Source: Larkinella humicola (lineage in GTDB: Bacteria; Bacteroidota; Bacteroidia; Cytophagales; Spirosomataceae). From it: a stretch of 64,000 bases of DNA. Positions 16,525 to 25,566 of this stretch are shown piece after piece. Where the stretch lies: positions 124,001 through 188,000 of the forward strand of contig NZ_VTWS01000001.1 in NCBI RefSeq assembly GCF_008727875.1, read 5' to 3'. The notes under the pieces were generated by a model, which worked only from the letters and a program-made list of their open reading frames with translations, did no database searches and was not told where the DNA came from. Within the stretch, counting starts at the first letter, position 1, and each line of letters opens with the position of its first letter. The position numbers were made by a program, and so were the translations under genes.

Positions 16525-17115
16525 TTAGGTAGCCCAGGCTTTCTGGCCGGGTTTCAGATCAATGCACCCCTGGAACCGGCCCGGAACGGCAATGTAAGCC
16601 AGGGCCTGGGTGGCGCCAATTTCCGACGTAAAATACCCGTTCAGCGTCAAGGATTTCAGCGTATTGAAAAAGGGCGTATACCGTTTTTCAGCGGGCATGG
16701 AAGCCATGGCCTTGCGTTGTTCGGCGGCTTCGGCCTGCAGTTTCGTCATGATCTCCGTCCGTTGCGTGGCATCGAGCGCCACGAAATTCTTGCTGTAGGA
16801 AGCCTGACTCAGCTCATTGGTATGGGCCAGTCCGTCTAAAAACTGCTTCTGATCTTTTTGCGGATAACAGTCTTTCAAGATAATGTCAATGATTTCATTG
16901 ACTTTGGCGGCTTTCGCACCGGGGGTGCTGGTCGTGGGGATAATGACTTCGGTCATTTCAGCGACCATCGTGTCCTGGTCGGCCGTAAACAACAGAGGCT
17001 TTCCGCTCAGGGCCCGTCTGGTGGCCGAGGCTTCGAGCGTATCCGCGAGTGCAGGCAGCGTCAGGGTGGTTCCCATCAAGGCCGCAACCCGCATCAAGGC
17101 ATCTCTTCTGTTCAT
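16525..17115 (-). CDS. Gluconate 2-dehydrogenase subunit 3 family protein
   Basis: 196-aa small subunit (PF13618 type) that matures and exports the FAD large subunit encoded next. The N-terminus MNRRDALMRVAALMGTTLTLPALA has the twin-arginine look usual in this family, so the pair is probably exported folded to the periplasm. Conserved blocks include EVIIPTTSTPGAKAAKVNEIID and the C-terminal GYFTSEIGATQALAYIAVPGRFQGCIDL. A TATATTTG promoter box lies 56 nt upstream. Confidence 0.9.
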   Translation of the reverse strand: MNRRDALMRVAALMGTTLTLPALADTLEASATRRALSGKPLLFTADQDTMVAEMTEVIIPTTSTPGAKAAKVNEIIDIILKDCYPQKDQKQFLDGLAHTNELSQASYSKNFVALDATQRTEIMTKLQAEAAEQRKAMASMPAEKRYTPFFNTLKSLTLNGYFTSEIGATQALAYIAVPGRFQGCIDLKPGQKAWAT

Positions 17116-17170
17116 ACTGTATTGAGTAAAAGATTAGTGAGATTCAAAAAACTAACGGAATAATCCATGA

Positions 17171-17178
17171 CAAATATA
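17171..17178 (-). promoter_or_regulatory. Bacteroidota -7 box for the GMC/subunit 3 operon
   Basis: The minus strand reads TATATTTG, an exact TAnnTTTG match, 56 nt before the ATG at 17115. No convincing -33 element was seen. Confidence 0.5.
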
Positions 17179-17545
17179 GGCAATCGATCGGCTATTTGTA
17201 TGGCGTTCGGCAGGTTTCATCCGAAAAAGGAAGGTCCCCAGAGCGTATAGTCTTACCGGTTATGCCCCAATACGTCATCCGGAATCCGGGTCATGAATCT
17301 GCCAAAAAACCGGTAGAAATGAAATGGATGCGGCATTTTTCTTTTTTCGTTCGCGACCAAAGCGCTGAGACAGGTGACAGGAGGCTCAAAAAAACGTCCT
17401 TTCAGCCTCTTGTTACTCGTCTAACTTCTTTACTCCCAAGCCTTAAACGACCTTTCGTCGGGTCCATTGCGCCACTTATCCATTTTTAAGGACTTCAGGC
17501 ACTGGTGATACAATATCCGCTGTTTTCATCCGACTTCCCTGGTGT
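17179..17545. other. Non-coding gap between divergent operons
   Basis: About 370 bp without a supportable gene. An open plus-strand frame at 17196-17489 lacks a sensible start, domain or composition. A weak GAGGCT/AGCCTC dyad is present near 17381-17407. Promoters for the second sigma factor presumably lie here, but I could not pick a clear box. Confidence 0.5.
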
Positions 17546-18196
17546 ATGAGAAACGTAGCGCTGTCTGTCCCCATCAACCCGAAAGGATCGGATCATTCCG
17601 GTTCCGATTCCCGGCCACCCGACGGGGCGGCCCGGGCGGTTCAGCGCGAACGCCCCCGCCTGCTGGATTTTATCCGTCGACGGCTCCCGACGCGCGAGGA
17701 TGCCGAAGACCTGTTGCAGGATGTGCTGATGGACTGGGCCGAAATCGACCGCCGGACGCAACTGCCGTCGCCCACGGAACCGCTGACGCAGCCCATCGAG
17801 CATCTGGCCGGGTGGTTGTTTGCGGTGGCCCGGCGGAAAATCATCGACTGGTACCGGAAAAAGCGGACGGTTTCGCTGGAAGATCAATCCAGGGGCTATG
17901 CCGACGACGATGGCGAACCGCTGCTGATGGCCAGTTTGCTGCCCGCCAACGACTTGACCGCCGACGAGATGCTGATGCGGGAAGCGATGATGGAAGCCGT
18001 CATGGAAGCGGTTTCGGAGCTACCCGCCGAACAACGCGAGGTATTTATCCGGCACGAGATCGACGGACAGAGCTTTCGGGACATGGCCGACGAAACCGGT
18101 ATTCCGATCAACACGCTACTGTCGCGCAAACGCTATGCGATTCTGTATCTGCGGGAACGCCTGCGGGGCTTATACGAAGAATGGATCATGAACTAA
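17546..18196 (+). CDS. ECF-family RNA polymerase sigma factor
   Basis: 216-aa sigma factor. Region 2: residues about 40-100 (LLDFIRRRLPTREDAEDLLQDVLMDW, then HLAGWLFAVARRKIIDWYRKKRT). Region 4: about 155-205 (SELPAEQREVFIRHEIDGQSFRDMADETG then PINTLLSRKRYAIL). The region-2 to region-4 linker is long and acidic (YADDDGEPLLMASLLPANDL). Two small membrane protein genes follow within 12 and 51 bp, likely its operon partners or targets. No anti-sigma factor of classic form is adjacent. Confidence 0.92.
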   Translation: MRNVALSVPINPKGSDHSGSDSRPPDGAARAVQRERPRLLDFIRRRLPTREDAEDLLQDVLMDWAEIDRRTQLPSPTEPLTQPIEHLAGWLFAVARRKIIDWYRKKRTVSLEDQSRGYADDDGEPLLMASLLPANDLTADEMLMREAMMEAVMEAVSELPAEQREVFIRHEIDGQSFRDMADETGIPINTLLSRKRYAILYLRERLRGLYEEWIMN

Positions 18197-18207
18197 ACAC
18201 AACGACA

Positions 18208-18516
18208 ATGGAACCTCTGTTGATTTTAAAAGGAATTGGCTTTTTAGCCCTCGGAATTGCTCTCTTCATGCTGGTCACGCTGGTCGTCATGCGGCTGTGG
18301 AACTGGCTGGTGCCCTCGGTTTTTAACGGGCCGAAAATCCGGTTCGTCCAGGCGCTGGGCCTGCTGTTTCTGACCAGACTGCTGGTGGGCGGTTTTGGCT
18401 TCGGCGGTGGGCATGGCGGACACTGGCGCGGGCAACACGGTTTTGACCGCCACCATGCCGCCGTTTGCCAGCCGTATGAGCATCCCTCAAAAACCGAGAA
18501 ATCGCTCCAACAATAA
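18208..18516 (+). CDS. Small membrane protein (paralogue of next gene)
   Basis: 102 aa from ATG 18208; an in-frame ATG at 18181 would overlap the sigma gene by 16 bp. One or two hydrophobic helices (ILKGIGFLALGIALFMLVTLVV and FVQALGLLFLTRLLVGGFGFG) flank the block LWNWLVPSVFNGPKIR. A Gly/His-rich tail (GGGHGGHWRGQHG) follows. The block LWNWLVP..F.GP.I.FVQALGLL is shared with the next gene, so they arose by duplication. It sits 12 bp after the sigma stop. Function unknown; a sigma-regulated envelope protein is inferred. Confidence 0.75.
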   Translation: MEPLLILKGIGFLALGIALFMLVTLVVMRLWNWLVPSVFNGPKIRFVQALGLLFLTRLLVGGFGFGGGHGGHWRGQHGFDRHHAAVCQPYEHPSKTEKSLQQ

Positions 18517-18567
18517 TGCGGTTGAAACAACCCTTCAACCATCAAACCATTACAACCATTTATTACC

Positions 18568-19026
18568 ATGAAACTATTTTGGATTAAACGCGTAGTCGGC
18601 GGCCTGTTATTCGCTGTCATTTTTGTAACGGCGGCTGGCTGGGCCGTATCAAGTCTCTGGAACTGGCTGGTGCCGGTGCTGTTTGCCGGCCCGACGATCA
18701 CCTTCGTTCAGGCGTTGGGCCTGCTCCTGCTGAGCCGGATTCTGGTCGGTTTTCGCGGGGGCTGGGGTGGCCGACGGTGGGGCGGTAGCGGCTGGGGCGG
18801 TGGTCCCTACGGTCACCCGAGACACGCTTACTGGCGCGAGAAAATGTCGAACCGCTGGCAGAACATGACGCCCGAAGAACGTCAGCAGTTCAAGCAGCAA
18901 ATGAAGGAACAATGGAAAGGCGGGTGCGGCCCGCGCGGATTCGGCCGCGGACGACAGCACTGGGGGCCGCAACCGCAGGAAACGGACCCCGGCCATCCGG
19001 CGGAGCCTACGGCGACGAAGAGCTAA
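18568..19026 (+). CDS. Small membrane protein with Gly/Trp-rich and acid-base helical tail
   Basis: 152 aa. Shares LWNWLVPVLFAGPTITFVQALGLLLLSRILVG with the preceding gene, preceded by a hydrophobic helix (VVGGLLFAVIFVTAAGWAVSS). After it come a GGWGGRRWGGSGWGGG linker and a predicted amphipathic helix MTPEERQQFKQQMKEQWKGG, reminiscent of the LTxxQ/CpxP-type stress-sensing helices. The tail is Arg/Gly/Pro-rich. It is third in the sigma-factor operon. Function unknown. Confidence 0.75.
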   Translation: MKLFWIKRVVGGLLFAVIFVTAAGWAVSSLWNWLVPVLFAGPTITFVQALGLLLLSRILVGFRGGWGGRRWGGSGWGGGPYGHPRHAYWREKMSNRWQNMTPEERQQFKQQMKEQWKGGCGPRGFGRGRQHWGPQPQETDPGHPAEPTATKS

Positions 19027-19043
19027 TTTTTAGAAATACAGGG

Positions 19044-19074
19044 GAAATGAAGAATCCGTTCAGGATTTCATTTC
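19044..19074. terminator. Hairpin downstream of the sigma-factor operon
   Basis: GAAATGA and AGAATCC pair with GGATT and TCATTTC across a 5-nt GTTCA loop, 17 nt after the stop at 19026. No long T-run follows, so a terminator or RNA-stabilising role is inferred. Confidence 0.5.
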
Positions 19075-19096
19075 TCTTCCAGGAACAGAGAAGGAT

Positions 19097-19191
19097 GAAT
19101 ATCGAATGAAAAATGATGAATGTTAAATGTAGAAGTACTGGATTGGAAGCCCCTTTTACATTTAACATTCATCATTTTTTATTCGATATTC
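19097..19191. repeat. Family B palindrome, copy 1
   Basis: Arms 19097-19135 and 19153-19191, 39 nt each, nearly perfect, built on AATGATGAATGTTAAATGT. The 17-nt loop is unlike other copies. It sits between convergent gene ends (stop at 19026 on plus, stop at 19217 on minus). Confidence 0.85.
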
Positions 19192-19216
19192 GTTTTTTGC
19201 AATCCTGAAATCGTTT

Positions 19217-20209
19217 CTACACCGAATCCTCTTTCTCTTTCATTTTTTGCTTCACATAATCAGCCGGATACTGCAAGGCGATTTCACGGATTTTGTAACT
19301 AAATTCCGTAAACGTTTCCTCCCAAAGCCGGGCTTCTTCCGGCGTATAGTCATAAAAACCGTGTGCATTGGCGACTCCCCGCCCTCCGCTTTTTACGATG
19401 TCGTCGATCAGTTTCGGCACTTCCGTACTGTTGTTGAGCGTGGGCAACAGGTCTTTCATGACGGTATGGTAGGCCGGAACGCCCGTCAAATCCATCCAGC
19501 GGAAAACCCCCACCAGCGTCATGAAATAGCCCGCATTGTTGCGGCAGGAACGGTCGACATCCTCCACCGTCGCGTAGCCGTTTTCGACCAGGCTGATGGC
19601 TTCCCGGTACATGGCATACATCAGGCGATTGGTGATAAAACCGGCTATATCCTTGCGAACCAGGATCGGTTCCTTGCCCCAGAAGTGGGCCAGTTCATAG
19701 AGGTATTCGCCCCGGGAAACCGCACTGCTGTCTCCGCAGATGATTTCCAGAAACCGGGTCGTATGCGCCGGTTCGGCCCAATGCAATCCAAAAAACCGCT
19801 CCGGGTGCTGGGTCAGTTTCTGAAGCACACTGATCGGAATGGCCGAGGTGTTGCTCGCCAGCAGCGCATCGGAAGCGATCACCCGTTCCACTTTCTGGTA
19901 TACCGATTCCTTAATCCCCCGGTCTTCGATGGTACATTCAATGACCAGCCGGGCGGGCCGGAGTTGTTCGTAGTCCTCCGTCAGAATCAGGTTTTCCAGG
20001 TACAATTCAGGCTGATTCGTAATCAGTCCTTTCTGATACGACCGTTCGAGGTGTTCTTTGATCCGGGGCAGGGCGGTAACCATGTCAACGGGAATCGGAG
20101 CCACCGCAACGACGGGATGACCGGCAATCAATAAACAGGTGGTAATGCTGCATCCCATCAGCCCAAGGCCAACGATGCCGACCGGGATTTCTTGCGGAAT
20201 TGGGGTCAT
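19217..20209 (-). CDS. 3-hydroxyacyl-CoA dehydrogenase family protein
   Basis: 330-aa NAD-dependent dehydrogenase of the 3-hydroxyacyl-CoA/3-hydroxybutyryl-CoA family. The N-terminus has the dinucleotide motif GIVGLGLMGCSI (residues about 11-22). LASNTSAIPISVL and FFGLHWAEPAHTTRFLEII follow the conserved catalytic-domain pattern (Ser, His and Glu). The C-terminal helical domain (IAGFITNRLMYAMYREAISLVENGYATVEDVD) is typical. Length is slightly above the usual 280-300 aa. No other beta-oxidation gene adjoins it, so the acyl substrate is unclear. A sugar-acid dehydrogenase role is possible. Confidence 0.88.
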   Translation of the reverse strand: MTPIPQEIPVGIVGLGLMGCSITTCLLIAGHPVVAVAPIPVDMVTALPRIKEHLERSYQKGLITNQPELYLENLILTEDYEQLRPARLVIECTIEDRGIKESVYQKVERVIASDALLASNTSAIPISVLQKLTQHPERFFGLHWAEPAHTTRFLEIICGDSSAVSRGEYLYELAHFWGKEPILVRKDIAGFITNRLMYAMYREAISLVENGYATVEDVDRSCRNNAGYFMTLVGVFRWMDLTGVPAYHTVMKDLLPTLNNSTEVPKLIDDIVKSGGRGVANAHGFYDYTPEEARLWEETFTEFSYKIREIALQYPADYVKQKMKEKEDSV

Positions 20210-20344
20210 TAGCTAAAATCTAGTGGTTCAACCGGATACCGACGCAAAAGCGCGGCACAAACGGCCTAAAGGTATTCCGGTTTCAGACAACAGACTACTT
20301 TTTCCTCCTTAATTCTGGCACGAAATTTCACCCAAGCCGGGCTT

Positions 20345-21427
20345 TTACAGGATAACAACCTGACCGGTTCGCACCGATTCATCGCAGGCAAAGGCGATCC
20401 GAAGGCTGTTGACGGCATCCTGCATGTGATCGGTCAGGTCGATATCTTCCCGGATTGATTTCAGAAAATACCGCTGCTCCCGGTTACAAAGCTCCTGATG
20501 ATCAGGTTCGTCCTCCAGATTAATCCACTCATCCGGTTTCGCAAACCGCTCGCTGGCGTCCAGGTCTGCATGGTGAAACCGGATGGATTCCGTTTTGGTA
20601 TGGGCTTCGATGGACGACGATTTACCAGCGCCCCCGGCTTCTTTGGCCACGATGGAAACACTGCCCTTCGGCCCGAAAACATCTTTGACGAAAAACGCCG
20701 TTTCGCTGATCATGGGGCCCCAACCGGCTTCGTACCAGCCCACCGACCCGTCTGCAAACCGGATCTGGAGTTGGCCGTAATTGTAGTTACCCGCCGGTAT
20801 TTCGTCCGTCAGCCGGGCACCGATGGCGTAGACCTGAACCGGTTTGGAACGCGTCATCTGGCACATCACATCGATGTAATGTACCCCGCAGTCCACAATC
20901 GGGCTCAGGCTTTTCATCAGGTTCCGGTGCAGGGTCCACATGGTGGTTTCGCTTTGCTGGTTCAGGTTCATCCGCATCACCAGCGGTTTTCCAAGTTCAT
21001 GCGACAGGCCGACAAATTTCTCCCAAGACGGGTGATGGCGTAAAATGTAGCCGACCACCAGTTTCTTACCCGCTTTCACGGCGGCTTCCACCACCCGCTC
21101 AGCCCCGGCCACCGAGTCGGCCACCGGTTTTTCGATAAAAACATGGCACCCGGCCTCAAACGACTTGACGGCAAATGCCTCGTGCGTGTCCGGGTAGGTC
21201 GAGATACACACCGCATCCGGTTTGGTCTGCTCCAGAGCTTCTTCAAAATCACTGAAAAGGGTAAAACCGCCCCCCAGTTTTTCATTTAAAACTTCCTTAC
21301 TTTTTCCGGTAGAGACAATGCCACAGATTTCAAAGCCATCCAGCCGGTGATAGGCTTGGGCGTGGGATGACCCCATGTTTCCGCATCCCACCACCAGGAC
21401 ACGCAAAGAGGTTGACTGATCAGACAT
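20345..21427 (-). CDS. Gfo/Idh/MocA family oxidoreductase
   Basis: 360-aa NAD(P)-dependent sugar or cyclitol oxidoreductase. Rossmann motif VLVVGCGNMGSSHAQAYHRL (residues about 9-28) and the family signature EKPVADSVAGAE near 115 with the catalytic-region Lys. The C-terminal domain has a cluster of His/Asp typical of the fold (DCGVHYIDVMCQM). It sits 33 bp downstream of the DUF1080 gene and 3' of the cytochrome/HEAT gene, a common arrangement for sugar catabolic units in Bacteroidota. Confidence 0.92.
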   Translation of the reverse strand: MSDQSTSLRVLVVGCGNMGSSHAQAYHRLDGFEICGIVSTGKSKEVLNEKLGGGFTLFSDFEEALEQTKPDAVCISTYPDTHEAFAVKSFEAGCHVFIEKPVADSVAGAERVVEAAVKAGKKLVVGYILRHHPSWEKFVGLSHELGKPLVMRMNLNQQSETTMWTLHRNLMKSLSPIVDCGVHYIDVMCQMTRSKPVQVYAIGARLTDEIPAGNYNYGQLQIRFADGSVGWYEAGWGPMISETAFFVKDVFGPKGSVSIVAKEAGGAGKSSSIEAHTKTESIRFHHADLDASERFAKPDEWINLEDEPDHQELCNREQRYFLKSIREDIDLTDHMQDAVNSLRIAFACDESVRTGQVVIL

Positions 21428-21459
21428 AACGGTTTCGGTTAATCGGTTTTAGGCAAGCG

Positions 21460-22263
21460 TTATTTCCTTCGTAAAGGAACAAGTTCTACTTTTCTAACGA
21501 ATAGCTCGGCACCCTCGGATTGAATCTGGATGCGACCTTTCGCGGGTTTCACCTGGGTAGCCTGGTTGACCAGCGTCCCGTTCAGGTAAATCGAAACCGT
21601 GTCGCCCTCGGCCACGCAAACCATCGTGTTCCACTCGCCAAGCGGTTTTTCGAGGTCTTTGGCACCCCGAAACCCCTTGACATCCTTCCAGGCCGGATCC
21701 CGGTCGAACCAGTCAATCCGGCCGCTGTGGATGGTCAGGGGCGCACCCGATGGGGAGTATACATTTCCCCGGCCTTCCTGTTTGGGTGCTACGGTGGCCG
21801 TCAGGGCGTAGTTCTCACTGCCATCGCCCACCACCAGAAAATCACCCGACCCGCCCTCGATGAGCTGGCATTCGATGGAACGCATCCAGATTCCGCGGTA
21901 CCCGCCATCCGGCCCGGTGGAATGCAACAGGATGCCATTGTCCCGCGCGCGGTCTTCCCGGGGTGCATAGGTTCTGTCTCCCCATTTGAATTCCACCGTC
22001 AGCGTATAATTCTCGTACGCCTTGTTGGTAATGATGCTGCCATATTCTTCGCCCGAGACGTGAATCAGTCCGTCGTGTACCGTAAAGACCTTTTTAACAT
22101 CATTCTCCCGTCCCCGTTTTTCAATAAAGACGTACCACCCCTTCAGGTTTTTTCCGTTGAATAGTTTGACGGTTTTCGACCGCGCCGATTGAGCCGTTGC
22201 GTCGCCCGTGGCAACCAACAGGGCGATGATCACCGCCAGAACTAAAAAATTCAAGCCCCTCAT
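21460..22263 (-). CDS. DUF1080 (3-keto-disaccharide hydrolase) domain protein
   Basis: 267-aa secreted protein. Signal peptide MRGLNFLVLAVIIALLVATGDATAQ, then one jelly-roll DUF1080 domain: LFNGKNLKGWYVF at its start, YTLTVEFKWGDRTY, DNGILLHSTGPDGG, LIEGGSGDFLVVG, and GRIQIQSEGAELFVRKVEL at the end. Members hydrolyse 3-keto-glycosides made by FAD sugar dehydrogenases. ATG at 22261-22263 is used; the frame to 22269 adds a non-ATG codon. Family A palindrome separates it from the upstream cytochrome/HEAT gene. Confidence 0.9.
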   Translation of the reverse strand: MRGLNFLVLAVIIALLVATGDATAQSARSKTVKLFNGKNLKGWYVFIEKRGRENDVKKVFTVHDGLIHVSGEEYGSIITNKAYENYTLTVEFKWGDRTYAPREDRARDNGILLHSTGPDGGYRGIWMRSIECQLIEGGSGDFLVVGDGSENYALTATVAPKQEGRGNVYSPSGAPLTIHSGRIDWFDRDPAWKDVKGFRGAKDLEKPLGEWNTMVCVAEGDTVSIYLNGTLVNQATQVKPAKGRIQIQSEGAELFVRKVELVPLRRK

Positions 22264-22281
22264 TTTCAAGGTGTTTTTTAT

Positions 22282-22372
22282 GCTTTCTGCCCCTAAATCC
22301 CCTGAAGGGGACTTGGACGCGAAACCTTCAGGATGCTACAAGTCCCCTTCAGGGGATTTAGGGGCAGAAAGC
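22282..22372. repeat. Family A palindrome, copy 1
   Basis: Perfect 32-nt arms (22282-22313 and 22341-22372) containing CCCCTAAATCCCCTGAAG, with a 27-nt loop that carries, on the minus strand, GCATCC and CGCGTCCA as in other copies. It begins 36 bp after the stop of the cytochrome/HEAT gene (minus strand). Confidence 0.9.
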
Positions 22373-22407
22373 GTCATTCTCACTTTCATCAGGAACAGAT
22401 TCCGGTT

Positions 22408-25400
22408 TTATTTTTTCTGACTGGCCTGAATCATCCGGTCCAGCCGGTAGGGCAGCGCGTTGAGAAAAGCGATCAGATGGGCCATTTCGGTCGGATTCAG
22501 TTGCTGGTCCAGGCCCGGCGGCATCATCGACAACGTCTGCGGTTCGATGGCGGTGATCTCCGAACGGGCAATTCGTACACCGGGGGCAGGCCCCAGTTCA
22601 ATCACGACCGACTCCGGAAGCTGTTCCTTGAGAATGCCCGTATACGACGTGGTTTTCGTGACCACCCGGAACGTTTCATACTCGCGGGCAAAGCTGGCGC
22701 TCGGGTACACAATGGCTTCCAGAATGTCGTGCTGGGAACGGATTTCACCGATGTTGGTCAGGTCGGGGCCAAAACGCCCTCCTTCGGCTCCCACGGCATG
22801 GCAGGTAGAACACGACGCCTTGCCGTAAAACAGTTTCCGGCCTTCGCCCACATCGCCCCCTGTCAACCGGGCTTCCAGGTTTTGCAGGTGCTCCAACCGC
22901 TCCGCATGCAGCGATTTTAGCTTGACGAGCAGCGGGGCAGCCTGGGCTTGCACCGAAGCGGGAAACGGTTTCAACAGGTTTTGAAAATCCTGCTCCGGTA
23001 CATTGTCCAGCCGCCCCGAAACCGCTTGCAGGGCCGTGATGAGTTCCTGGCCGACCCGCTCATCCCGGTTTCCTTCAAAGGCGCTCAGCAGGGGCGGTAA
23101 CAGGAAGGCGTCCGTCTTCCCGATTTGGGTGCGGGCGATCACCAGAAGCTGATCATTGGTCAGTTCAGCGTGGTTCAGGAGCCGCACCGCCTGCTGGCGC
23201 ACCGGCGAGTCAAACGATGGGCCGAGGTACGTCAGCAAGCGCTGAAACTCCGGATCGGTCAGGCCCGGCGACGACATGATCCGCGCGCTCAGGGCTTTCA
23301 GCCGGAAGCCAACGGGCGTCTTTTCGGCCTGAACGATCCGGTCCAGGTGCGGATTCAGCACCTGGATACGCCGGGATTCAATCAGCCCCAGTACCTGGGA
23401 AAGCACCCGCTCATCGTTACTCCGGAGTTGATTCCCCAGCTCTTCCACCCACGCGTCCGGCAGTTTCTTCAACGTACATTTTGCCATGACCTCCAGCAGC
23501 AAACCCTTTCGGGCGGAGGTTGTGGCCGCACTTGCCAGTTGCGCGGCCAGAAAGTGCTGCAGCGCGGGTTCCTTGCTAAAGGTCAGCATCAGTTCCCGCA
23601 CCGAACCGGCGTCGGCATCCGAGAGCGTCCCGTCCTTCAGTTTTTTTTCCAGAAAACCGATGACGATGTCCGACCATTCCGGGTGATGAGACGCCACCCA
23701 GATACCGGTTTTCTGGAAATCCGTCTCCCGGGCGGCCAGGGCTGCGGCCAGATGCATTTTTTGAAGCGGAGCACCGTCCATCTGATCCAACGCAATCAGG
23801 GCCGCAACGCGGATTTTCGAAGACGGATTTTCCAGCGCCCTGACCAGCAGTTCCGTATTCCTGAGCGTAATGAGTGAATGAACGATGGCGTGTCCGACAA
23901 ACCGGTCGGTGTTGCTCGCGGCTACGTTCAGCAAGGCCGGGACGGCTTTTTGATCGCCGATCTGCCCCAGGGCCGTGGCCGCCTGGCGACGAACCGGCAG
24001 CGCATCCTTCTGCATCAAGGCGATGAGTTTGTCCACGGCCATCCGGTCTTTGTGCAATCCCAGCGCCCGAACGGCTGCCGTACGAACAACGCTACTCCGA
24101 TCCGTCAGTGCTTTATGAACGCCATTCCAGGCCGCAGGCGTATTGATTCGGGACAAGGCAAAAACTGCCGATGCCCGCAACTCCTCGTCTTTTAAGGCAG
24201 GAAAAACCATGAGAAGGGGGTTGACAGCCGCATTTCCGCGTTGGATCAGTTGCTCCATCGCGTTGTCGCGGACGGCCAGCCGGGTATCCGTGAGGTAGTT
24301 CAGTAGGGTTTGGGGAGTCTGTTTGGCCAGTGCGAGTTTTTTGCCCCACGCATCACTTGGCTTGGGCGTACCGGTTTTGCGGATGCGGTAAATACCGCCC
24401 TGAACATCCGGTTTAGCAACGCGTGAAAGCGGGCAACCTTCGATGAACCAGCCGCCCGTAACCACCATCAGCATACTGCCGTCGGCATCCTGAAGCACAT
24501 CCGTCGGGTGCGAATCGGCGCTGAACGACTTCAAAAAGACGTCATCCACCGTTTTGAACGTGGCTCCGTCGGGCGAAAGGCTATGCCGCATGATTCGTCC
24601 GGTATTGAATTCGGCATTGAACAAATTATTCTGATAGGCCGCCCCAAACCCGGCACCCCGGTAGCGCATGATGCCGGATGGCGCGACGCGGGGCATTTTG
24701 GTCATCGTCGGCATCAGCTCGCCGGTCAGTTTCAGGCCATCTTCGGCGATGACTGGGTTCGGTTTGGGGTATGTGCCGCCTTCCACCCAGTGCATGAGGG
24801 CGTCGCGCTGCCCATCCTGCGGATCGACAAAATAGGTCATGGTTCCGATGGTTTCACCCGACGGCAGAAAGGCAATTTCAATCGAATTATCAAAACCGCC
24901 CCCCGCCATCGACTCCAGGCCGGTTCCGTCGGGGCGGCAACGCCAGATCCGGGCACTTTTTCCTTTCAGAACCTTGCCCTCTTTGGTGGTAATCGAAAAG
25001 CCCCGGCGGGCGTCGGTCAGGTAAAGCCAGCCATCCGGGCCGAAAAAAGGACCGCCCAGCGTGGCCCCGTTGGCGTGCAGCGTCCAACCCGTCAGGATCA
25101 CGTCTTTTTGGTCCGAAACGCCATCGTTGTTTGTATCTGTATACTTCACCAGATTGGGCGATTCGGCCACATACAGGCTACCCTGGTAAAATATCCCACC
25201 TTTGGGAAACGGGATATTTTTGGCAAAAATCCGGCTTTTTTCAAACTGGCCGTCCTCGTCGGCATCTTCCAACAGGCGAATGTGATACGACGGTTCGGCC
25301 AGCATCTTTTCGGTCCCCATGGCATTGGGGCCGGTTGACTCAAACACAAAAAGACGGCCTGCGCCATCGAAGCTGGCGAACATGGGGTAGGACAGCAAAT

Positions 25401-25566
25401 CCGGCGCCACCACCCGTTCGATGGTAAAACCGTCCGGTACCTGAAAGCCCGGCGTTTCGTTGGGTTTTCGACCCGTTGATCCGATCAGGAACAGGCCCGC
25501 CAGAAAAAACCCGCCAGTCTGGCTCATTCGACGGCCCCACCGGTACGTGCTGATACGAAGAGACAT
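22408..25566 (-). CDS. Beta-propeller / HEAT-repeat / c-type cytochrome fusion (PVC-type heme-binding)
   Basis: 1052 aa. A signal-like hydrophobic N-terminus is followed by a membrane-bound dehydrogenase-type beta-propeller at residues about 45-420 (GFQVPDGFTIERVV, TGWTLHANGATLGGPFFGPDGWLY, PSGIMRYRG, HPTDVLQDADGSMLMVVTGGW). HEAT repeats run at about 440-880 (VRRQAATALGQIGDQKAVPALL and similar). The C-terminal cytochrome c domain has CSTCH at residues 919-923, with SMMPPG as the likely axial Met region. These proteins carry electrons from sugar oxidation in Bacteroidota and Planctomycetes. ATG 25564-25566 (MSLRISTYRW) is chosen. Confidence 0.9.
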   Translation of the reverse strand: MSLRISTYRWGRRMSQTGGFFLAGLFLIGSTGRKPNETPGFQVPDGFTIERVVAPDLLSYPMFASFDGAGRLFVFESTGPNAMGTEKMLAEPSYHIRLLEDADEDGQFEKSRIFAKNIPFPKGGIFYQGSLYVAESPNLVKYTDTNNDGVSDQKDVILTGWTLHANGATLGGPFFGPDGWLYLTDARRGFSITTKEGKVLKGKSARIWRCRPDGTGLESMAGGGFDNSIEIAFLPSGETIGTMTYFVDPQDGQRDALMHWVEGGTYPKPNPVIAEDGLKLTGELMPTMTKMPRVAPSGIMRYRGAGFGAAYQNNLFNAEFNTGRIMRHSLSPDGATFKTVDDVFLKSFSADSHPTDVLQDADGSMLMVVTGGWFIEGCPLSRVAKPDVQGGIYRIRKTGTPKPSDAWGKKLALAKQTPQTLLNYLTDTRLAVRDNAMEQLIQRGNAAVNPLLMVFPALKDEELRASAVFALSRINTPAAWNGVHKALTDRSSVVRTAAVRALGLHKDRMAVDKLIALMQKDALPVRRQAATALGQIGDQKAVPALLNVAASNTDRFVGHAIVHSLITLRNTELLVRALENPSSKIRVAALIALDQMDGAPLQKMHLAAALAARETDFQKTGIWVASHHPEWSDIVIGFLEKKLKDGTLSDADAGSVRELMLTFSKEPALQHFLAAQLASAATTSARKGLLLEVMAKCTLKKLPDAWVEELGNQLRSNDERVLSQVLGLIESRRIQVLNPHLDRIVQAEKTPVGFRLKALSARIMSSPGLTDPEFQRLLTYLGPSFDSPVRQQAVRLLNHAELTNDQLLVIARTQIGKTDAFLLPPLLSAFEGNRDERVGQELITALQAVSGRLDNVPEQDFQNLLKPFPASVQAQAAPLLVKLKSLHAERLEHLQNLEARLTGGDVGEGRKLFYGKASCSTCHAVGAEGGRFGPDLTNIGEIRSQHDILEAIVYPSASFAREYETFRVVTKTTSYTGILKEQLPESVVIELGPAPGVRIARSEITAIEPQTLSMMPPGLDQQLNPTEMAHLIAFLNALPYRLDRMIQASQKK

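Noticed and set aside
17196-17489. 97-aa open frame between operons
   Set aside because: No domain, signal peptide or ribosome-binding signal, and it has no coding-like composition.
17542-18207. Part of a 324-aa frame running into the small membrane gene
   Set aside because: It is an out-of-frame reading of the sigma-factor gene; only its last third is real.
19247-20134. Plus-strand 295-aa frame
   Set aside because: Antisense shadow of the hydroxyacyl-CoA dehydrogenase gene.
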